DNA of 64,000 nt from Pannonibacter carbonis (GCF_003012935.1 NZ_PUDR01000006.1:62001-126000); one strand, 5' to 3'; positions 1 through 9,095 are shown, counted from the first letter of the stretch. Numbers and translations: made by a program. The notes: a model not told the origin generated them from the sequence alone.

Positions 1-56
1 CGGCCGGCGGCAGCTGGGGTGACTTTCATGATCTGAAACTTGCGGGCCGATGCCAT
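1..56 (-). CDS. sufA: SufA/HesB-type iron-sulfur carrier, N-terminal fragment (cut by window edge)
   Basis: Only the first 18 codons are inside the window. They read MASARKFQIMKVTPAAAG, the usual beginning of alphaproteobacterial HesB/IscA/SufA-type A-type carriers, which take a nascent Fe-S cluster from SufBCD and pass it to apo-proteins. The three cysteines that define the family lie outside the window. The gene follows sufT by 87 bases on the same strand, as expected for the last gene of the suf operon. The short match makes the family call an inference supported mainly by position. Confidence 0.7.
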   Translation of the reverse strand, partial: MASARKFQIMKVTPAAAG

Positions 57-143
57 CGTCCGTTTTCCTTCGGCGCCTTGCGCCTCTGTCATGCGTCCTG
101 GCTCAGTATATGGGGATGCTGGCCGGGATGCAAAAGACCTGTC

Positions 144-539
144 TCAATACCAGTTCAGGGCTACGCGCGCCTCTTCGGACATGCGGTCCGGAGTCCAGGG
201 CGGATCAAAGACCATCGACACGGACACGGCACCAACGCCAGGGACGGCGCCGATGGCGTTCTCGACCCAGCCCGGCATCTCGCCCGCGACCGGGCAGCCC
301 GGTGCCGTCAGGGTCATGTCGACCTTGATCGAGCGGTCATCCTCGATATCGACCTTGTAGATCAAGCCCAGCTCGTAGATGTCGCAGGGGATCTCCGGAT
401 CATAGACCGTCTTGAGGGCGGCAATGATATCGTCGGTGAGGCGCGCCAGCTCGTCCTCGGGGATGCCGGCGGTCGTCAGGTCCAGCGCCGTTGCGGCGGT
501 GGTCGAGGCGTCAAGCCTTGCGGCGGAGGTGTCGTCCAT
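144..539 (-). CDS. sufT: SufT-like Fe-S assembly protein (MIP18/DUF59 family)
   Basis: A protein of about 131 residues with the MIP18/DUF59 core: the DPEIPCDIYELGLIYKV segment and, further on, MTLTAPGCPVAG containing the conserved TxPGCP cysteine. SufT proteins assist maturation of Fe-S proteins, and the family also includes PaaD. The start at 539 (MDDTSAARL) is preferred because GAGGG lies about 8 bases upstream; an alternative start at 557 would overlap sufS by 8 bases. The gene lies 10 bases after sufS and belongs to the same operon. The first 45 residues are variable and probably disordered. Confidence 0.85.
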   Translation of the reverse strand: MDDTSAARLDASTTAATALDLTTAGIPEDELARLTDDIIAALKTVYDPEIPCDIYELGLIYKVDIEDDRSIKVDMTLTAPGCPVAGEMPGWVENAIGAVPGVGAVSVSMVFDPPWTPDRMSEEARVALNWY

Positions 540-549
540 TGGGGGTCCC

Positions 550-1797
550 TCAGGCAAAGAACTTCTGGGCTTTCAGCAGCGCCTCGACCAGCACGTCGAC
601 TTCCTCGAACGTGTTGTAGAGGCCAAAGCTTGCGCGGCAGGTGGAGGTCACGCCGTAACGGGCGAGCAAGGGCTGGGCACAATGGGTGCCCGCCCGGACC
701 GCGACGCCGGAGCGGTCGATGATCGTGGCCACGTCATGGGCATGGGCACCTTCCATTTCGAAGGCGATGATCGCGCCCTTGCCCGGCGCGCTGCCGAAAA
801 TGCGCAAGGAATTGAGCGCGGACAGCCGCTCCGTCGCATAATCGAGGAGCGCGGCCTCATGCCGGGCGATGCGGGCCCGGCCGACGCTTTCCATGTAGGT
901 CAGCGCGGCACCCAGCCCGATGGCCTGGACAATCGGCGGCGTGCCGGCCTCGAAGCGATGCGGCGGATTGGCATAGCTGATCGCATCCTCGGTGACATCG
1001 GCGATCATCTCGCCGCCGCCGCAGAACGGACGCATGGCCTTCAGCGCATCCATCTTGCCGTAGAGCACACCGATGCCGGTCGGGCCGTAGACCTTGTGGC
1101 CGGTGAAGACATAGAAGTCGCAGTCGATGTCGCGCACGTCGACCGGCATGTGCACGGCGGCCTGGCTGCCGTCGACCAGTACCTTGATGCCGCGCTCATG
1201 GGCGATCCGGCAGATCTCCTTCACCGGCACCACCGTGCCCAGCACGTTGGACATGTGGGTGATGGCAACCAGTTTCGTCCGGTCGGTCAGCGCCGCCTCG
1301 AAGGCGTTGAGGTCAAAGGAGCCGTCCTCGCGCACATAGACCCACCTCAGCACCGCGCCATGGCGCTCGCGGTGGAAGTGCCAAGGCACGATGTTGGAGT
1401 GGTGCTCCATGATCGACAGGACGATCTCGTCGCCCGGCCCGAATGTCTCCGGCCCAAGGCCGTAGGAGACCAGATTGATCGCCTCGGTGGTGGAGCGGGT
1501 GAAGATGATCTCGTCGCCACTGCCGGCGTTGAGGAAGCGGCGGACAGTCTCGCGCGCGGCCTCATACGCTTCAGTCGCGGCATTTGAAAGAAAGTGCAAG
1601 CCACGGTGAACATTGGCATATTCACTCGAGTACGCCTTCACCATCGCGTCGATTACGGCCTGCGGCTTCTGGGCCGAGGCGCCGTTGTCGAGATACACCA
1701 GCGGCTTGCCATAGACCTGCCGCGACAGGATCGGGAAATCCTTGCGGATAGTCTCGACATCATAGGCCTTGTCGAGTGTTGCCGTCGCGACCGTCAT
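550..1797 (-). CDS. sufS: Cysteine desulfurase SufS
   Basis: A PLP-dependent class V aminotransferase fold protein of 415 residues, the normal SufS length. It removes sulfur from L-cysteine as a persulfide and hands it to the SufBCD scaffold. Visible landmarks are YLDNGASAQKPQ near the N terminus, the FTGHKVYGPTGIGVLYG segment with the PLP-binding lysine, and the C-terminal RAGTHCAQPLL, whose cysteine carries the persulfide (group II SufS type, short active-site loop). It sits between sufD and sufT. No SufE is visible in the window; its role may be filled elsewhere in the genome. Confidence 0.96.
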   Translation of the reverse strand: MTVATATLDKAYDVETIRKDFPILSRQVYGKPLVYLDNGASAQKPQAVIDAMVKAYSSEYANVHRGLHFLSNAATEAYEAARETVRRFLNAGSGDEIIFTRSTTEAINLVSYGLGPETFGPGDEIVLSIMEHHSNIVPWHFHRERHGAVLRWVYVREDGSFDLNAFEAALTDRTKLVAITHMSNVLGTVVPVKEICRIAHERGIKVLVDGSQAAVHMPVDVRDIDCDFYVFTGHKVYGPTGIGVLYGKMDALKAMRPFCGGGEMIADVTEDAISYANPPHRFEAGTPPIVQAIGLGAALTYMESVGRARIARHEAALLDYATERLSALNSLRIFGSAPGKGAIIAFEMEGAHAHDVATIIDRSGVAVRAGTHCAQPLLARYGVTSTCRASFGLYNTFEEVDVLVEALLKAQKFFA

Positions 1798-1842
1798 GCC
1801 GCCTGCTCCAGGGTTCTTGTGGGGCGAGCTTTGCCTGCCAGC

Positions 1843-1914
1843 CCCCGTCCCGGCCGTCTGCCGGGAGCGGATATCGTTTCAGCCAACCTGTCCCGGCCGG
1901 ATGCCGGGACGGGC
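1843..1914. repeat. Pair of GTCCCGGC palindromes between sufD and sufS
   Basis: The 129 bases between sufD and sufS hold two imperfect hairpins of the form CCCGTCCCGGC-n-GCCGGGA and TGTCCCGGCCGGATGCCGGGAC. They resemble the GTCCCGGC...GCCGGGAC palindromes seen at 17567 and 37534. Being inside the operon, they could act as mRNA stability or attenuation hairpins, or be relics of the dispersed repeat family. Confidence 0.6.
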
Positions 1915-1926
1915 GATTGCGGCGCC

Positions 1927-3246
1927 TCAGGCGACTGCGAGCCAGTCGCGCACGCGCTGTTCCAGAACGTCCGTCACGTCGTCCTCGCCGAACTCCTCGA
2001 TGGCTTCCGACAGGAAGGCCAGCACCAGGAGGGTGCGGGCTTCCGCTTCCGGAATGCCACGGGCGCGCAGATAGAACAGCAGGTCCTCGTCGATCTGGCC
2101 GCAGGTGGCACCGTGAGCACAGATAACGTCGTCGGCGAAGATTTCCAGTTCAGGCTTGTTGGCCATTTCCGCGCCTTCGGAAAGGAGCAGAGCCTGGGTC
2201 ATCATCTCGCCATCGGTCTTCTGGGCGTGCTGGGCCACGTTGATGCGGCCCTGATAGACGCCGCGCGCCTCACCGTCGAGCACGGTCTTGAAGAACTCAC
2301 GGCTGTTGCAGTGAGGCACGGCATGGTCGACGATCAGGGTCTGGTCGGCGAGCGCCTTGCCGCGCGCCATCGAGACGCCGTAGATCTTGGCCTCGGAGTG
2401 TTCACCGGCAAAAGCGACGAACTGCTGGTTGCGGGCGAACTCAGGACCGGCGATGAAGCCGAGGGTCTTCAGCTCGGCTTCCGCGCCAAGACGCGACAGG
2501 GTGGTGGCAAGCACGGCGCCCGCCGCTTCGCTGGTCAGAAGACGGGTCGAGGCAAGCTTGGCCTTGTCGGCCACGACGTAGTCGAAAACGGCGTTGATCT
2601 CCCCTGCCCCGGCGTTGCCGGCGAAGGTCTCGATCAGACGCAGCTGCGCGCCCTCAGCCAGCTCGACGCGGCAGCGGGTGACCTGAGCGCCTTCGCTGAC
2701 GGCGATCTGGATCAGCTCGACCGGCTTTGCGATCTCGGCCCCCGCCTTCACGGACAAGACGACGCCGCCCTGGACGAAGGCGGTGTTGAGCGCCAGCACG
2801 CCATCGGACCCGGCCGACTTCGGCTGGGCAAGCAGCGCAGCGCCACCTTCACCGGCCAGGGCCGTGCTGAAATCCGTGACGCTGACGCCTTCAGCGGCCA
2901 GCGCCGCCACGTCGCTGAGCCCAGGCAGGAAGGTGCCGTTGGCGATGACAATGCGGAAGCGGTCGAGGTTGCCCAGGAGACCGGCCGACGCGAGGGCGGC
3001 CTTCGCCTCGGCCTCGGTGACAGCGGCGGCAAGCGGGGCAGCCGACTTCAGGAAGGCGCGCAGGTCAGAGTACTTGTACTCCTCGACCCGGCGGTGCGGC
3101 AGGCCCTTGGCCCGGAGCTGCGCGGCGGCCTCAGCCCGAAGCGCTGCCACCGGCGCGGACCCGGCAAGACCCGCCCGCGCGGCATCGAACCGGTCCAGAA
3201 GACCGGTTTCTGCCTGCGTCAGAGTGATCGGTGTGGTCACGTTCAT
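1927..3246 (-). CDS. sufD: Fe-S cluster assembly scaffold subunit SufD
   Basis: A 439-residue SufB/SufD-family beta-helix protein. It pairs with SufB and SufC to form the SufBC2D scaffold on which clusters are built in the cytoplasm. Recognisable parts are the N-terminal helical region with HRRVEEYKYSDLR, the central beta-helix, and the C-terminal segment IFADDVICAHGATCGQIDED followed by LLFYLRARGIPEAEART, typical of SufB/SufD C termini. It is 14 bases downstream of sufC. The start at 3246 has GGAGAG a few bases upstream. Confidence 0.96.
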   Translation of the reverse strand: MNVTTPITLTQAETGLLDRFDAARAGLAGSAPVAALRAEAAAQLRAKGLPHRRVEEYKYSDLRAFLKSAAPLAAAVTEAEAKAALASAGLLGNLDRFRIVIANGTFLPGLSDVAALAAEGVSVTDFSTALAGEGGAALLAQPKSAGSDGVLALNTAFVQGGVVLSVKAGAEIAKPVELIQIAVSEGAQVTRCRVELAEGAQLRLIETFAGNAGAGEINAVFDYVVADKAKLASTRLLTSEAAGAVLATTLSRLGAEAELKTLGFIAGPEFARNQQFVAFAGEHSEAKIYGVSMARGKALADQTLIVDHAVPHCNSREFFKTVLDGEARGVYQGRINVAQHAQKTDGEMMTQALLLSEGAEMANKPELEIFADDVICAHGATCGQIDEDLLFYLRARGIPEAEARTLLVLAFLSEAIEEFGEDDVTDVLEQRVRDWLAVA

Positions 3247-3260
3247 CTCTCCGGCCCCGC

Positions 3261-4016
3261 TCAGGCTGCTTCGCCGACGTAGTCAGCGTAGCCGTTCTTT
3301 TCCAGCTCCAGCGCCAGCTCCTTGCCGCCGGTCTTGACGATCCGGCCCTTCGACAGGACATGGACGACGTCCGGCACGATGTGGTCGAGCAGGCGCTGGT
3401 AGTGGGTGATGACGATCATCGAGCGCTCCGGCGAGCGCAGCTTGTTGACGCCTTCCGAAACGATGCGCAGGGCGTCGATGTCGAGGCCGGAGTCCGTCTC
3501 GTCGAGGACGCAGAGCTTGGGCTGCAGCAGCGCCATCTGCAGGATTTCCGAGCGCTTTTTCTCGCCGCCGGAGAAGCCGACGTTGAGCGGGCGCTTCAGC
3601 ATGTCCATGGTGACGTTGAGGTCAGCCGCCTTGGACTTGACCAGCTTCAGGAAGTCCGGGATCGACAGCTCGGCCTCGCCGCGCGCCTTGCGCTGGGCGT
3701 TGAGGGCCGTCTTCAGGAATTCCATCGTGGCAACGCCCGGGATCTCGATCGGATACTGGAAGGCCAGGAACACGCCGGCAGCGGCGCGGGCATCGGCTTC
3801 CATGTCGAGGAGGTTCTCGCCGTTGAACAGGATCTCGCCTTCGGTGACTTCATAGTCTTCCTTGCCGGCGAGGATGTAGGACAGGGTGGACTTGCCCGAT
3901 CCGTTCGGCCCCATGATGGCATGGATCTCGCCCGGATTGACGGTCAGGTTGATGCCGCGCAGGATCTCGGTGCCGTCTTCGGCGATGCGGGCGTGCAGGT
4001 TCTTGATCTCAAGCAT
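3261..4016 (-). CDS. sufC: SufC ATPase of the Fe-S assembly scaffold
   Basis: A 251-residue ABC-type ATPase without membrane domains; it energises the SufBCD complex. Walker A is GPNGSGKST, the signature motif appears in the SufC form GFSGGEKKR, and Walker B is LCVLDETDSGLD. The start at 4016 (MLEIKNLHARI) is chosen because GAGGA lies 8 bases upstream; translation from 4031 would add five unsupported residues. Unusually, 905 bases separate it from sufB; the gap is filled by two palindrome-bounded elements. Confidence 0.96.
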   Translation of the reverse strand: MLEIKNLHARIAEDGTEILRGINLTVNPGEIHAIMGPNGSGKSTLSYILAGKEDYEVTEGEILFNGENLLDMEADARAAAGVFLAFQYPIEIPGVATMEFLKTALNAQRKARGEAELSIPDFLKLVKSKAADLNVTMDMLKRPLNVGFSGGEKKRSEILQMALLQPKLCVLDETDSGLDIDALRIVSEGVNKLRSPERSMIVITHYQRLLDHIVPDVVHVLSKGRIVKTGGKELALELEKNGYADYVGEAA

Positions 4017-4160
4017 TGAGATAGTCCTCATATCTGTCCGGATTCAAGGTCCGGCGTGCGTCATCAGTATCAGAGCCGAAATTCGGACAGCTGCCCGCCT
4101 CCGGCGTTCAATTGCGTCAGCCTAAGTCAGGCTCAACACGAAGACAGCAAATGTCTACTC

Positions 4161-4340
4161 CGTCATCCTCGGGCCTGTCCCGAGGATCTACAGAGCCTTC
4201 CTACCGAAGATCGCTACGACCAACTGCAGTCATTCCGCTTTCTCGTGTTCTGGCTCAGTCGTTTGGAAGTCTCGATATCGTCCTAGTACCTACATTTCGA
4301 TCAAACTCTGCAGATCCTCGGGACAAGCCCGAGGATGACG
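4161..4340. mobile_element. Internally deleted, MITE-like copy of the GIY-YIG element
   Basis: The 180-base stretch begins with GTCATCCTCGGGCCTGTCCC and ends with the inverted form (GGGACAAGCCCGAGGATGAC). Its first ~105 bases match the first ~105 bases of the full element at 4458-4562 closely, including the part that encodes the last ~14 codons of the GIY-YIG gene. The rest of the gene is missing. The simplest reading is a non-autonomous deletion derivative sitting 117 bases from a complete copy. It contains no intact reading frame. Confidence 0.65.
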
Positions 4341-4457
4341 AAGGGAGAGACTGCGGTTCAGCAAACGCGCCCTTCCAGACAACCCTTGATCAACTGTTCA
4401 GCAGCTACGATGGCACCGGTTCTCCCACATCAACATTCCCACGAAACCTTCCACTTT

Positions 4458-4909
4458 CGTCATCCTCGGGCCTGTCCCGAGGATCTACAGAGCCATCGGC
4501 CCGAAGATGGTTGCGACTAATTGTAGTCATCCCACATCTTCGTGTTTTCATGCGGCTTGTAGACATTCTCGATTTCTTCCATTCGCTCGTACAGGTCGAG
4601 CCAGGTCGGGTTCAGTTCCTCGATCAGCCTGATTTTCCAGTCTCGCAAGTAGCGCTTCAGGGACTTCTCCCGCTGGATTGCCAGAACGATACTGGGGTGG
4701 ACTTCAAACCAGACGAGGTTCTTCGCCTTGTACTGCGACGTGAAACCCTTCCTTGTTCCTTCCCGGTGCTCCCAGATACGCTTCGGCAGGTCGCTGGTCA
4801 CGCCGGTGTAGATCACCCCTCGCGGCTTGTCGGACATCATGTAGACGTAGCCTGACATGTGGCCTTCCCGTTGCCGCCGCAGATCCTCGGGGCAAGCCCG
4901 AGGATGACG
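4458..4909. mobile_element. Palindrome-bounded unit carrying a GIY-YIG nuclease gene
   Basis: A 452-base unit bounded by inverted palindromic ends: the left end starts CGTCATCCTCGGGCCTGTCC and the right end finishes CTCGGGGCAAGCCCGAGGATGACG. Each end is itself a hairpin (CCTCGGG/CCCGAGG). The only gene inside is the GIY-YIG protein at 4517-4858, which nearly fills the unit. It interrupts the suf operon between sufB and sufC. Whether the unit moves is an inference from its structure and from the deleted sister copy at 4161. Confidence 0.55.
4517..4858 (-). CDS. Small GIY-YIG nuclease domain protein
   Basis: A 113-residue single-domain GIY-YIG protein. The catalytic pattern is clear: YVYMMSDKPRGVIYTGVTSDLPKRIWEHR, where GVIYTG replaces the GIY...YIG second strand, followed by the arginine/histidine of the RIWEHR helix and a glutamate in IQREKSLKRY. 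Proteins of this type (YhbQ/UPF0213-like) are predicted endonucleases; their cellular role is not settled. The gene lies within palindromic repeats on the same strand as the suf operon, so suf transcripts probably read through it. The stop codon lies close to the left palindrome. Confidence 0.9.
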   Translation of the reverse strand: MSGYVYMMSDKPRGVIYTGVTSDLPKRIWEHREGTRKGFTSQYKAKNLVWFEVHPSIVLAIQREKSLKRYLRDWKIRLIEELNPTWLDLYERMEEIENVYKPHENTKMWDDYN

Positions 4910-4921
4910 AGCGGAGCGTTT

Positions 4922-6394
4922 TTAGCCGACCGAGCCCTCAAGGCTGATCGAGATCAGCTTCTGGGCCTCGACGGCGAATTCCATCGGCAGCTGCTGGATC
5001 ACGTCCTTGACGAAGCCGTTGACGATCAGGGCGACGGCCTCTTCCTGCGACAGGCCGCGGGCCATGCAGTAGAACATCTGATCGTCGGAGATCTTCGAGG
5101 TGGTTGCCTCGTGTTCGAACTGGGCGGTGGCGTTCTTGCTCTCGATATAGGGCACCGTGTGTGCGCCGCAGTCCTGGCCGATCAGCAACGAGTCGCACTG
5201 GGTGAAGTTGCGCGCGTTCGAGGCCTTGCGGTGCGCCGAGACGAGACCACGATAGGTGTTCTGCGACTTGCCGGCGGAAATGCCCTTGGAGATGATGCGG
5301 CTCGACGTGTTCTTGCCGAGGTGGATCATCTTGGTGCCGCTGTCGACCTGCTGGTGACCGTTGGAGACGGCGATCGAGTAGAACTCGCCGCGCGAGTTGT
5401 CGCCGCGCAGGATGCAGGACGGGTACTTCCAGGTGATGGCCGAGCCGGTTTCCACCTGGGTCCAGGAGATCTTTGAGTTCTTGCCACGGCAGTCGCCACG
5501 CTTGGTGACGAAGTTGTAGATACCGCCCTTGCCGTCCTTGTCGCCGGGGAACCAGTTCTGGACGGTGGAATACTTGATCTCGGCATCATCGAGCGCGATC
5601 AGCTCGACCACGGCGGCATGCAGCTGGTTTTCATCGCGCTGCGGTGCGGTGCAGCCCTCAAGATAGGACACATAGGCGCCCTTCTCTGCGATGATCAGCG
5701 TGCGCTCGAACTGGCCGGTGTTCTTCTCGTTGATGCGGAAATAGGTCGACAGTTCCATCGGGCAGCGCACGCCCTCCGGGATGTAGACGAAGGAGCCATC
5801 CGAGAACACGGCGGAATTCAGCGTGGCGTAGTAGTTGTCCGTGACCGGAACCACTGAGCCCAGATACTTGCGGACCAGGTCCGGGTACTCGCGCAGGGCT
5901 TCGGAGATGGAACAGAAGATGACGCCGGCCTTCTTCAGCTCGTCCTTGAAGGTCGTGACGACGGAGACGCTGTCGAACACGGCATCGACGGCGACGCGGT
6001 TCTTCGGCTCGACGCCGGCAAGGATTTCCTGCTCGCGTAGCGGAATGCCGAGCTTCTCGTAGGTCTTCAGCAGTTCCGGATCGACTTCGTCGAGGCTTGC
6101 CGGGCCGACAACGCTCTTCGGCGCGGACCAGTAGTAGAGATCCTGCAGGTCGACCGGCGGATAGTCGACGCGGGCCCAGGTCGGCTCGGTCATGGTCTGG
6201 AACCGGCGCAGCGCATCGAGGCGCCATTCGGTCATCCACTCCGGCTCGTTCTTCTTCGCCGACAGGAAGCGGACGGTTTCCTCGCTGAGGCCGCGCGCGC
6301 CCGTCTCCGACTCGATATCGGTGACGAAGCCATACTTGTACTGGTCGACGTCAATCGCCTTCACCCGGTCGATTGTTTCCTGCACAGCGGGCAT
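4922..6394 (-). CDS. sufB: Fe-S cluster assembly scaffold subunit SufB
   Basis: A 490-residue SufB, the subunit on which the cluster and sulfur transfer sites reside. Landmarks include the N-terminal [20 protein letters not shown] region, [39 protein letters not shown] and the C-terminal [20 protein letters not shown]. The start at 6394 ([11 protein letters not shown]) has GGAGAG 6-7 bases upstream; a longer frame reaching 6574 lacks family similarity over its first 60 codons. It follows the first cysteine desulfurase gene in the operon. Confidence 0.97.
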   Translation of the reverse strand: MPAVQETIDRVKAIDVDQYKYGFVTDIESETGARGLSEETVRFLSAKKNEPEWMTEWRLDALRRFQTMTEPTWARVDYPPVDLQDLYYWSAPKSVVGPASLDEVDPELLKTYEKLGIPLREQEILAGVEPKNRVAVDAVFDSVSVVTTFKDELKKAGVIFCSISEALREYPDLVRKYLGSVVPVTDNYYATLNSAVFSDGSFVYIPEGVRCPMELSTYFRINEKNTGQFERTLIIAEKGAYVSYLEGCTAPQRDENQLHAAVVELIALDDAEIKYSTVQNWFPGDKDGKGGIYNFVTKRGDCRGKNSKISWTQVETGSAITWKYPSCILRGDNSRGEFYSIAVSNGHQQVDSGTKMIHLGKNTSSRIISKGISAGKSQNTYRGLVSAHRKASNARNFTQCDSLLIGQDCGAHTVPYIESKNATAQFEHEATTSKISDDQMFYCMARGLSQEEAVALIVNGFVKDVIQQLPMEFAVEAQKLISISLEGSVG

Positions 6395-6519
6395 TTCTAC
6401 TCTCCATGGCACCGGCTTCAAGGGCCGGCTCGTCTGGTTTTGCCGCGGTCTGCGGCGCTTTCGGAAGGCCTGCATCTGCAGGCCCGGATCAGGGTCGGGC
6501 GGGCTTTGATGCGGCCGGT

Positions 6520-7689
6520 TCAGGCGGCATGCTGCACCGCAGCCGGGTTCAGCCGGCTGGCTACCTCTCCCCACAGATCAAGAAACCGGGCAACATCGGC
6601 CTCGGTTGTCGTCCAGCCGAAGCTGACGCGAATGGCGCAGCGCGCCAGGGTCTCGTCGACGCCCATGGCGGCCAGAACATGCGACACCCCGACCTTGCCG
6701 GACGAACAGGCGGAGCCGGAGGACACCGACGCGCCCTTGAGGTCGCAGGCAATGAGTGCCAGTTCGGCAGGAACGCCCGGAACGGCAAAACAGGACGTGT
6801 TGGGCAAGCGCAAGGCCGCGTCGCCAAACACCACCGCAGACCTGCATATATGGTGCAGGCCCTGTTCGAAAAGGTTGCGCAGGCGCAAAAGCTCTGCGCT
6901 TTCCGCATGGCAGTCGGCAATTTCGCGGGCGACGGCGCCAAACCCGGCGATCGCTGCCACATTTTCCGTGCCCGCGCGGCGATGATGCTCCTGTCCGCCG
7001 CCCACCAGCAGCGCCGACGGGGCCACCGCCGAGGAAGCCAGGACCAGCGCACCAATGCCCTGCGGCCCGCCAACCTTGTGCGCCGAAAGGCTGATGGCAT
7101 GGGCCTGCCAGTCCTTCGGCGCGACCGGCAGACGGCCCGCAGCCTGGACGGCATCGACATGGAACAGGTCGCCGCTGGCAGCGACGCGGGTGCCGATCTC
7201 GGCCAGCGGCTGAATCACCCCGGTCTCGTTGTTTGCGGCCATGACACTGACCAACGCCGGGCCGCCCTCGGACAGAAGCTGGTCAAGATGGTCAAGCCGG
7301 ATGCGGCCGCCGGCATCAACCTCGATCGTGCGGATCTGGCGCGGCGAAAAGCGGCCGCCGGAGCGGACGCTCGGGTGTTCCACGGCCGAGATCAGCAGGC
7401 GTTCGGGATAGATCGGGCCGTCCGCGCCCTGCCAGGCCTGCGACAGGGCCAAGGTGTTGGCCTCGGTCGCGCCGCTGGTGAAGATCACGGAACGTGCCTT
7501 GACGCCGCAGGCCGCCGCCAGCGCCTCACGCGCCGCCTCGACCAGACCGCGCGCGTGCCGCCCGTCCGCATGGACCGACGACGGATTGCCGCACACATCC
7601 AGGGCCGCGAGCATGGCCGCACGCGCCAGCGGCCTGAGCGGTGCAGAGGCATTGTGATCCAGATACAGGCGGTGTCCAGCGGTGGTCAT
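6520..7689 (-). CDS. Cysteine desulfurase, IscS/NifS type
   Basis: A 389-residue PLP enzyme distinct from the SufS at 550-1797. It has [18 protein letters not shown] at the N terminus, [16 protein letters not shown] around the PLP lysine, and a long active-site loop with [17 protein letters not shown], whose cysteine carries the persulfide (group I pattern). It is the promoter-proximal gene of the suf operon, a common arrangement in alphaproteobacteria that keep both types. The ATG at 7689 is preferred over an upstream TTG at 7731. It probably supplies sulfur for Fe-S or other thio-cofactors. Confidence 0.92.
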   Translation of the reverse strand: MTTAGHRLYLDHNASAPLRPLARAAMLAALDVCGNPSSVHADGRHARGLVEAAREALAAACGVKARSVIFTSGATEANTLALSQAWQGADGPIYPERLLISAVEHPSVRSGGRFSPRQIRTIEVDAGGRIRLDHLDQLLSEGGPALVSVMAANNETGVIQPLAEIGTRVAASGDLFHVDAVQAAGRLPVAPKDWQAHAISLSAHKVGGPQGIGALVLASSAVAPSALLVGGGQEHHRRAGTENVAAIAGFGAVAREIADCHAESAELLRLRNLFEQGLHHICRSAVVFGDAALRLPNTSCFAVPGVPAELALIACDLKGASVSSGSACSSGKVGVSHVLAAMGVDETLARCAIRVSFGWTTTEADVARFLDLWGEVASRLNPAAVQHAA

Positions 7690-7854
7690 TGCCGTTTGCC
7701 AAAGATCCTTTAGCGGGGCGTTCAGGGCCAAGCGTCCGAATCGCGACCAAATTACGTCACCGGCAACGGAAAACTTGATCTTCCATGCCGTGATGATGAT
7801 AAGTGCGCCGAGCGCTCGAACACGGACCGCAAGGCGACCTGCCCGCCGGTCCGA

Positions 7855-7871
7855 GTTTGAACCATTCTAAA
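7855..7871. promoter_or_regulatory. Candidate Irr box (iron-control element) upstream of the suf operon
   Basis: GTTTGAACCATTCTAAA matches the alphaproteobacterial Irr-box consensus TTTAGAA-N3-TTCTAAA at 12 of 14 defined positions, with one arm perfect. It lies 166 bases upstream of the first suf-operon gene and 117 bases upstream of the divergent hydrolase. A further TTCTAGAA palindrome (7877-7884) and a GAACC/GGTTC pair (7859/7875) overlap or adjoin it. Irr control of suf genes is established in Rhodobacterales and Rhizobiales; use of this particular site is inferred. Confidence 0.55.
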
Positions 7872-7987
7872 GAAGGTTCTAGAAACTCGGAACCCGAAAG
7901 TCAAGTTTAGACCTCCGGGATTTCACGTATCTTGAGCCGCATTGAACCGGATCTGGCTCCGGGAAAATTAAAAGGACATCGCGCTTC

Positions 7988-8674
7988 ATGCCCGAGGTGA
8001 TCTTCAACGGCCCGGCCGGACGTCTGGAAGGCCGTTTCCATCCCGCCAAGCGGCGGAATGCGCCGATTGCTCTGGTGCTGCATCTGCACCCGCAGTTCGG
8101 CGGCACCATGAACAACCAGATCGTCTACCAGATGTATTACATGTTCGCGCAGCGCGGCTTCGCCGTCCTGCGCTTCAACTTCCGCGGCGTTGGCCGGTCA
8201 CAGGGGTCGTTTGACCACGGCCAGGGCGAGCTGTCGGATGCCGCCGCCGCGCTGGACTGGGTGCAGACGGTTCACCCCGATGCGCGCGCGTGCTGGATCG
8301 CCGGCTTCTCCTTCGGCGCCTGGATCGGCATGCAGCTGCTGATGCGCCGGCCGGAAGTGGAAGGCTTCATCTCGGTGGCGCCGCCGGCCAACCTGCATGA
8401 CTTCTCGTTCCTGGCCCCCTGCCCGTCCTCGGGCCTCATTGTCCATGGCGACAATGACAAGGTGGTGCCGCAGAAGGACGTGCAGAACCTCGTCGACAAG
8501 CTGAAGACGCAAAAGGGCATCATCATCGATCACGAGACGATCCCGGGCGCCAACCACTTCTTCGAGAACAGCATCGACGACCTGATGCTGCGCTGTGGCA
8601 CCTATCTCGACAAGCGCCTCGGCCTCGACATGCCGCCGCCGCTGCTCGCGGCCCCGTCGTCTGACGAGGATTGA
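7988..8674 (+). CDS. Alpha/beta hydrolase (COG2945-like)
   Basis: A 228-residue single-domain alpha/beta hydrolase. The nucleophile elbow is GFSFGAW (GxSxG, serine in the middle), preceded by the HLHPQFGGTMNN oxyanion region. An acid is found in VHGDNDKVVP and the catalytic histidine in IPGANHFF. Substrate unknown; the family contains small esterases and peptidase-like enzymes. It is divergent from the suf operon and shares a 298-base intergenic region with it. The last ten residues are an acidic, proline-rich tail. A hairpin at 8701 probably ends the transcript. Confidence 0.85.
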   Translation: MPEVIFNGPAGRLEGRFHPAKRRNAPIALVLHLHPQFGGTMNNQIVYQMYYMFAQRGFAVLRFNFRGVGRSQGSFDHGQGELSDAAAALDWVQTVHPDARACWIAGFSFGAWIGMQLLMRRPEVEGFISVAPPANLHDFSFLAPCPSSGLIVHGDNDKVVPQKDVQNLVDKLKTQKGIIIDHETIPGANHFFENSIDDLMLRCGTYLDKRLGLDMPPPLLAAPSSDED

Positions 8675-8700
8675 TCGGGACCGTCGACCTGAAAACGCCA

Positions 8701-8720
8701 AAGGCCCGCTCACGCGGGCC
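8701..8720 (+). terminator. Terminator hairpin of the hydrolase gene, copy 1
   Basis: GGCCCG-CTCA-CGGGCC type hairpin 27 bases after the hydrolase stop codon. The same 19 bases recur at 8905-8923, on the far side of a repeat element. Only a weak T-rich tail follows this copy, whereas the second copy is followed by TTGTGCTT. Confidence 0.6.
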
Positions 8721-8904
8721 TCAAACTGCTGACAAACCTCGACCTCAGCCTCGTCATTCCGGCCAAGCGCAGCGCCGAGCCGGGACCGGAGAGGCGAGGC
8801 ATCGATGTTTCAAGAGGTCGAAGACGGAGAGACCTTGGCTCTCCGGTCCCGGGTCTCCGCTTCGCTGCGCCCTGGATGACGAAAGCGGGTTTGTCATCAA
8901 CCTC
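8721..8904. mobile_element. 184-base palindromic element inside a duplicated terminator
   Basis: The element is bounded by TGACAAACC (8730-8738) and its inverted form GGTTTGTCA (8888-8896). Its body carries TCGTCATTCCGGCCAAGCG at the left and the opposite-facing form at the right (CGCTTCGCTGCGCCCTGGAT, then GACGA), with CTCTCCGGTCCCGG in the middle. A close relative with the same internal sequence lies at 29874-30054. No gene is inside. It is directly flanked by two copies of the hydrolase terminator hairpin. Confidence 0.65.
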
Positions 8905-8923
8905 AGGCCCGCTCACGCGGGCC
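8905..8923 (+). terminator. Terminator hairpin, copy 2 (duplicated)
   Basis: Exact repeat of the 19-base hairpin at 8702-8720, 203 bases downstream of it. From here to the next element (8924-9095) I see no gene or other feature. Confidence 0.6.
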
Positions 8924-9095
8924 TTGTGCTTCCGTTGGGTCAGATCTGTCCACCGCATCGCTGGCGGCCTTGGGCCGAACGGGCGCGGGCAGGCCTTCGG
9001 ATATCTGGTCGTGCAAATCGCGGTACTCGATGCCTCAAGCAATGTCGGAAAAACGCTGACGTTGCGCATCAAGTTTTGCGGCATCAAGACAGAAC

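Noticed and set aside
4112-4855. Plus-strand open frame across the GIY-YIG element
   Set aside because: Runs through palindromes and antisense to the GIY-YIG gene; no protein features.
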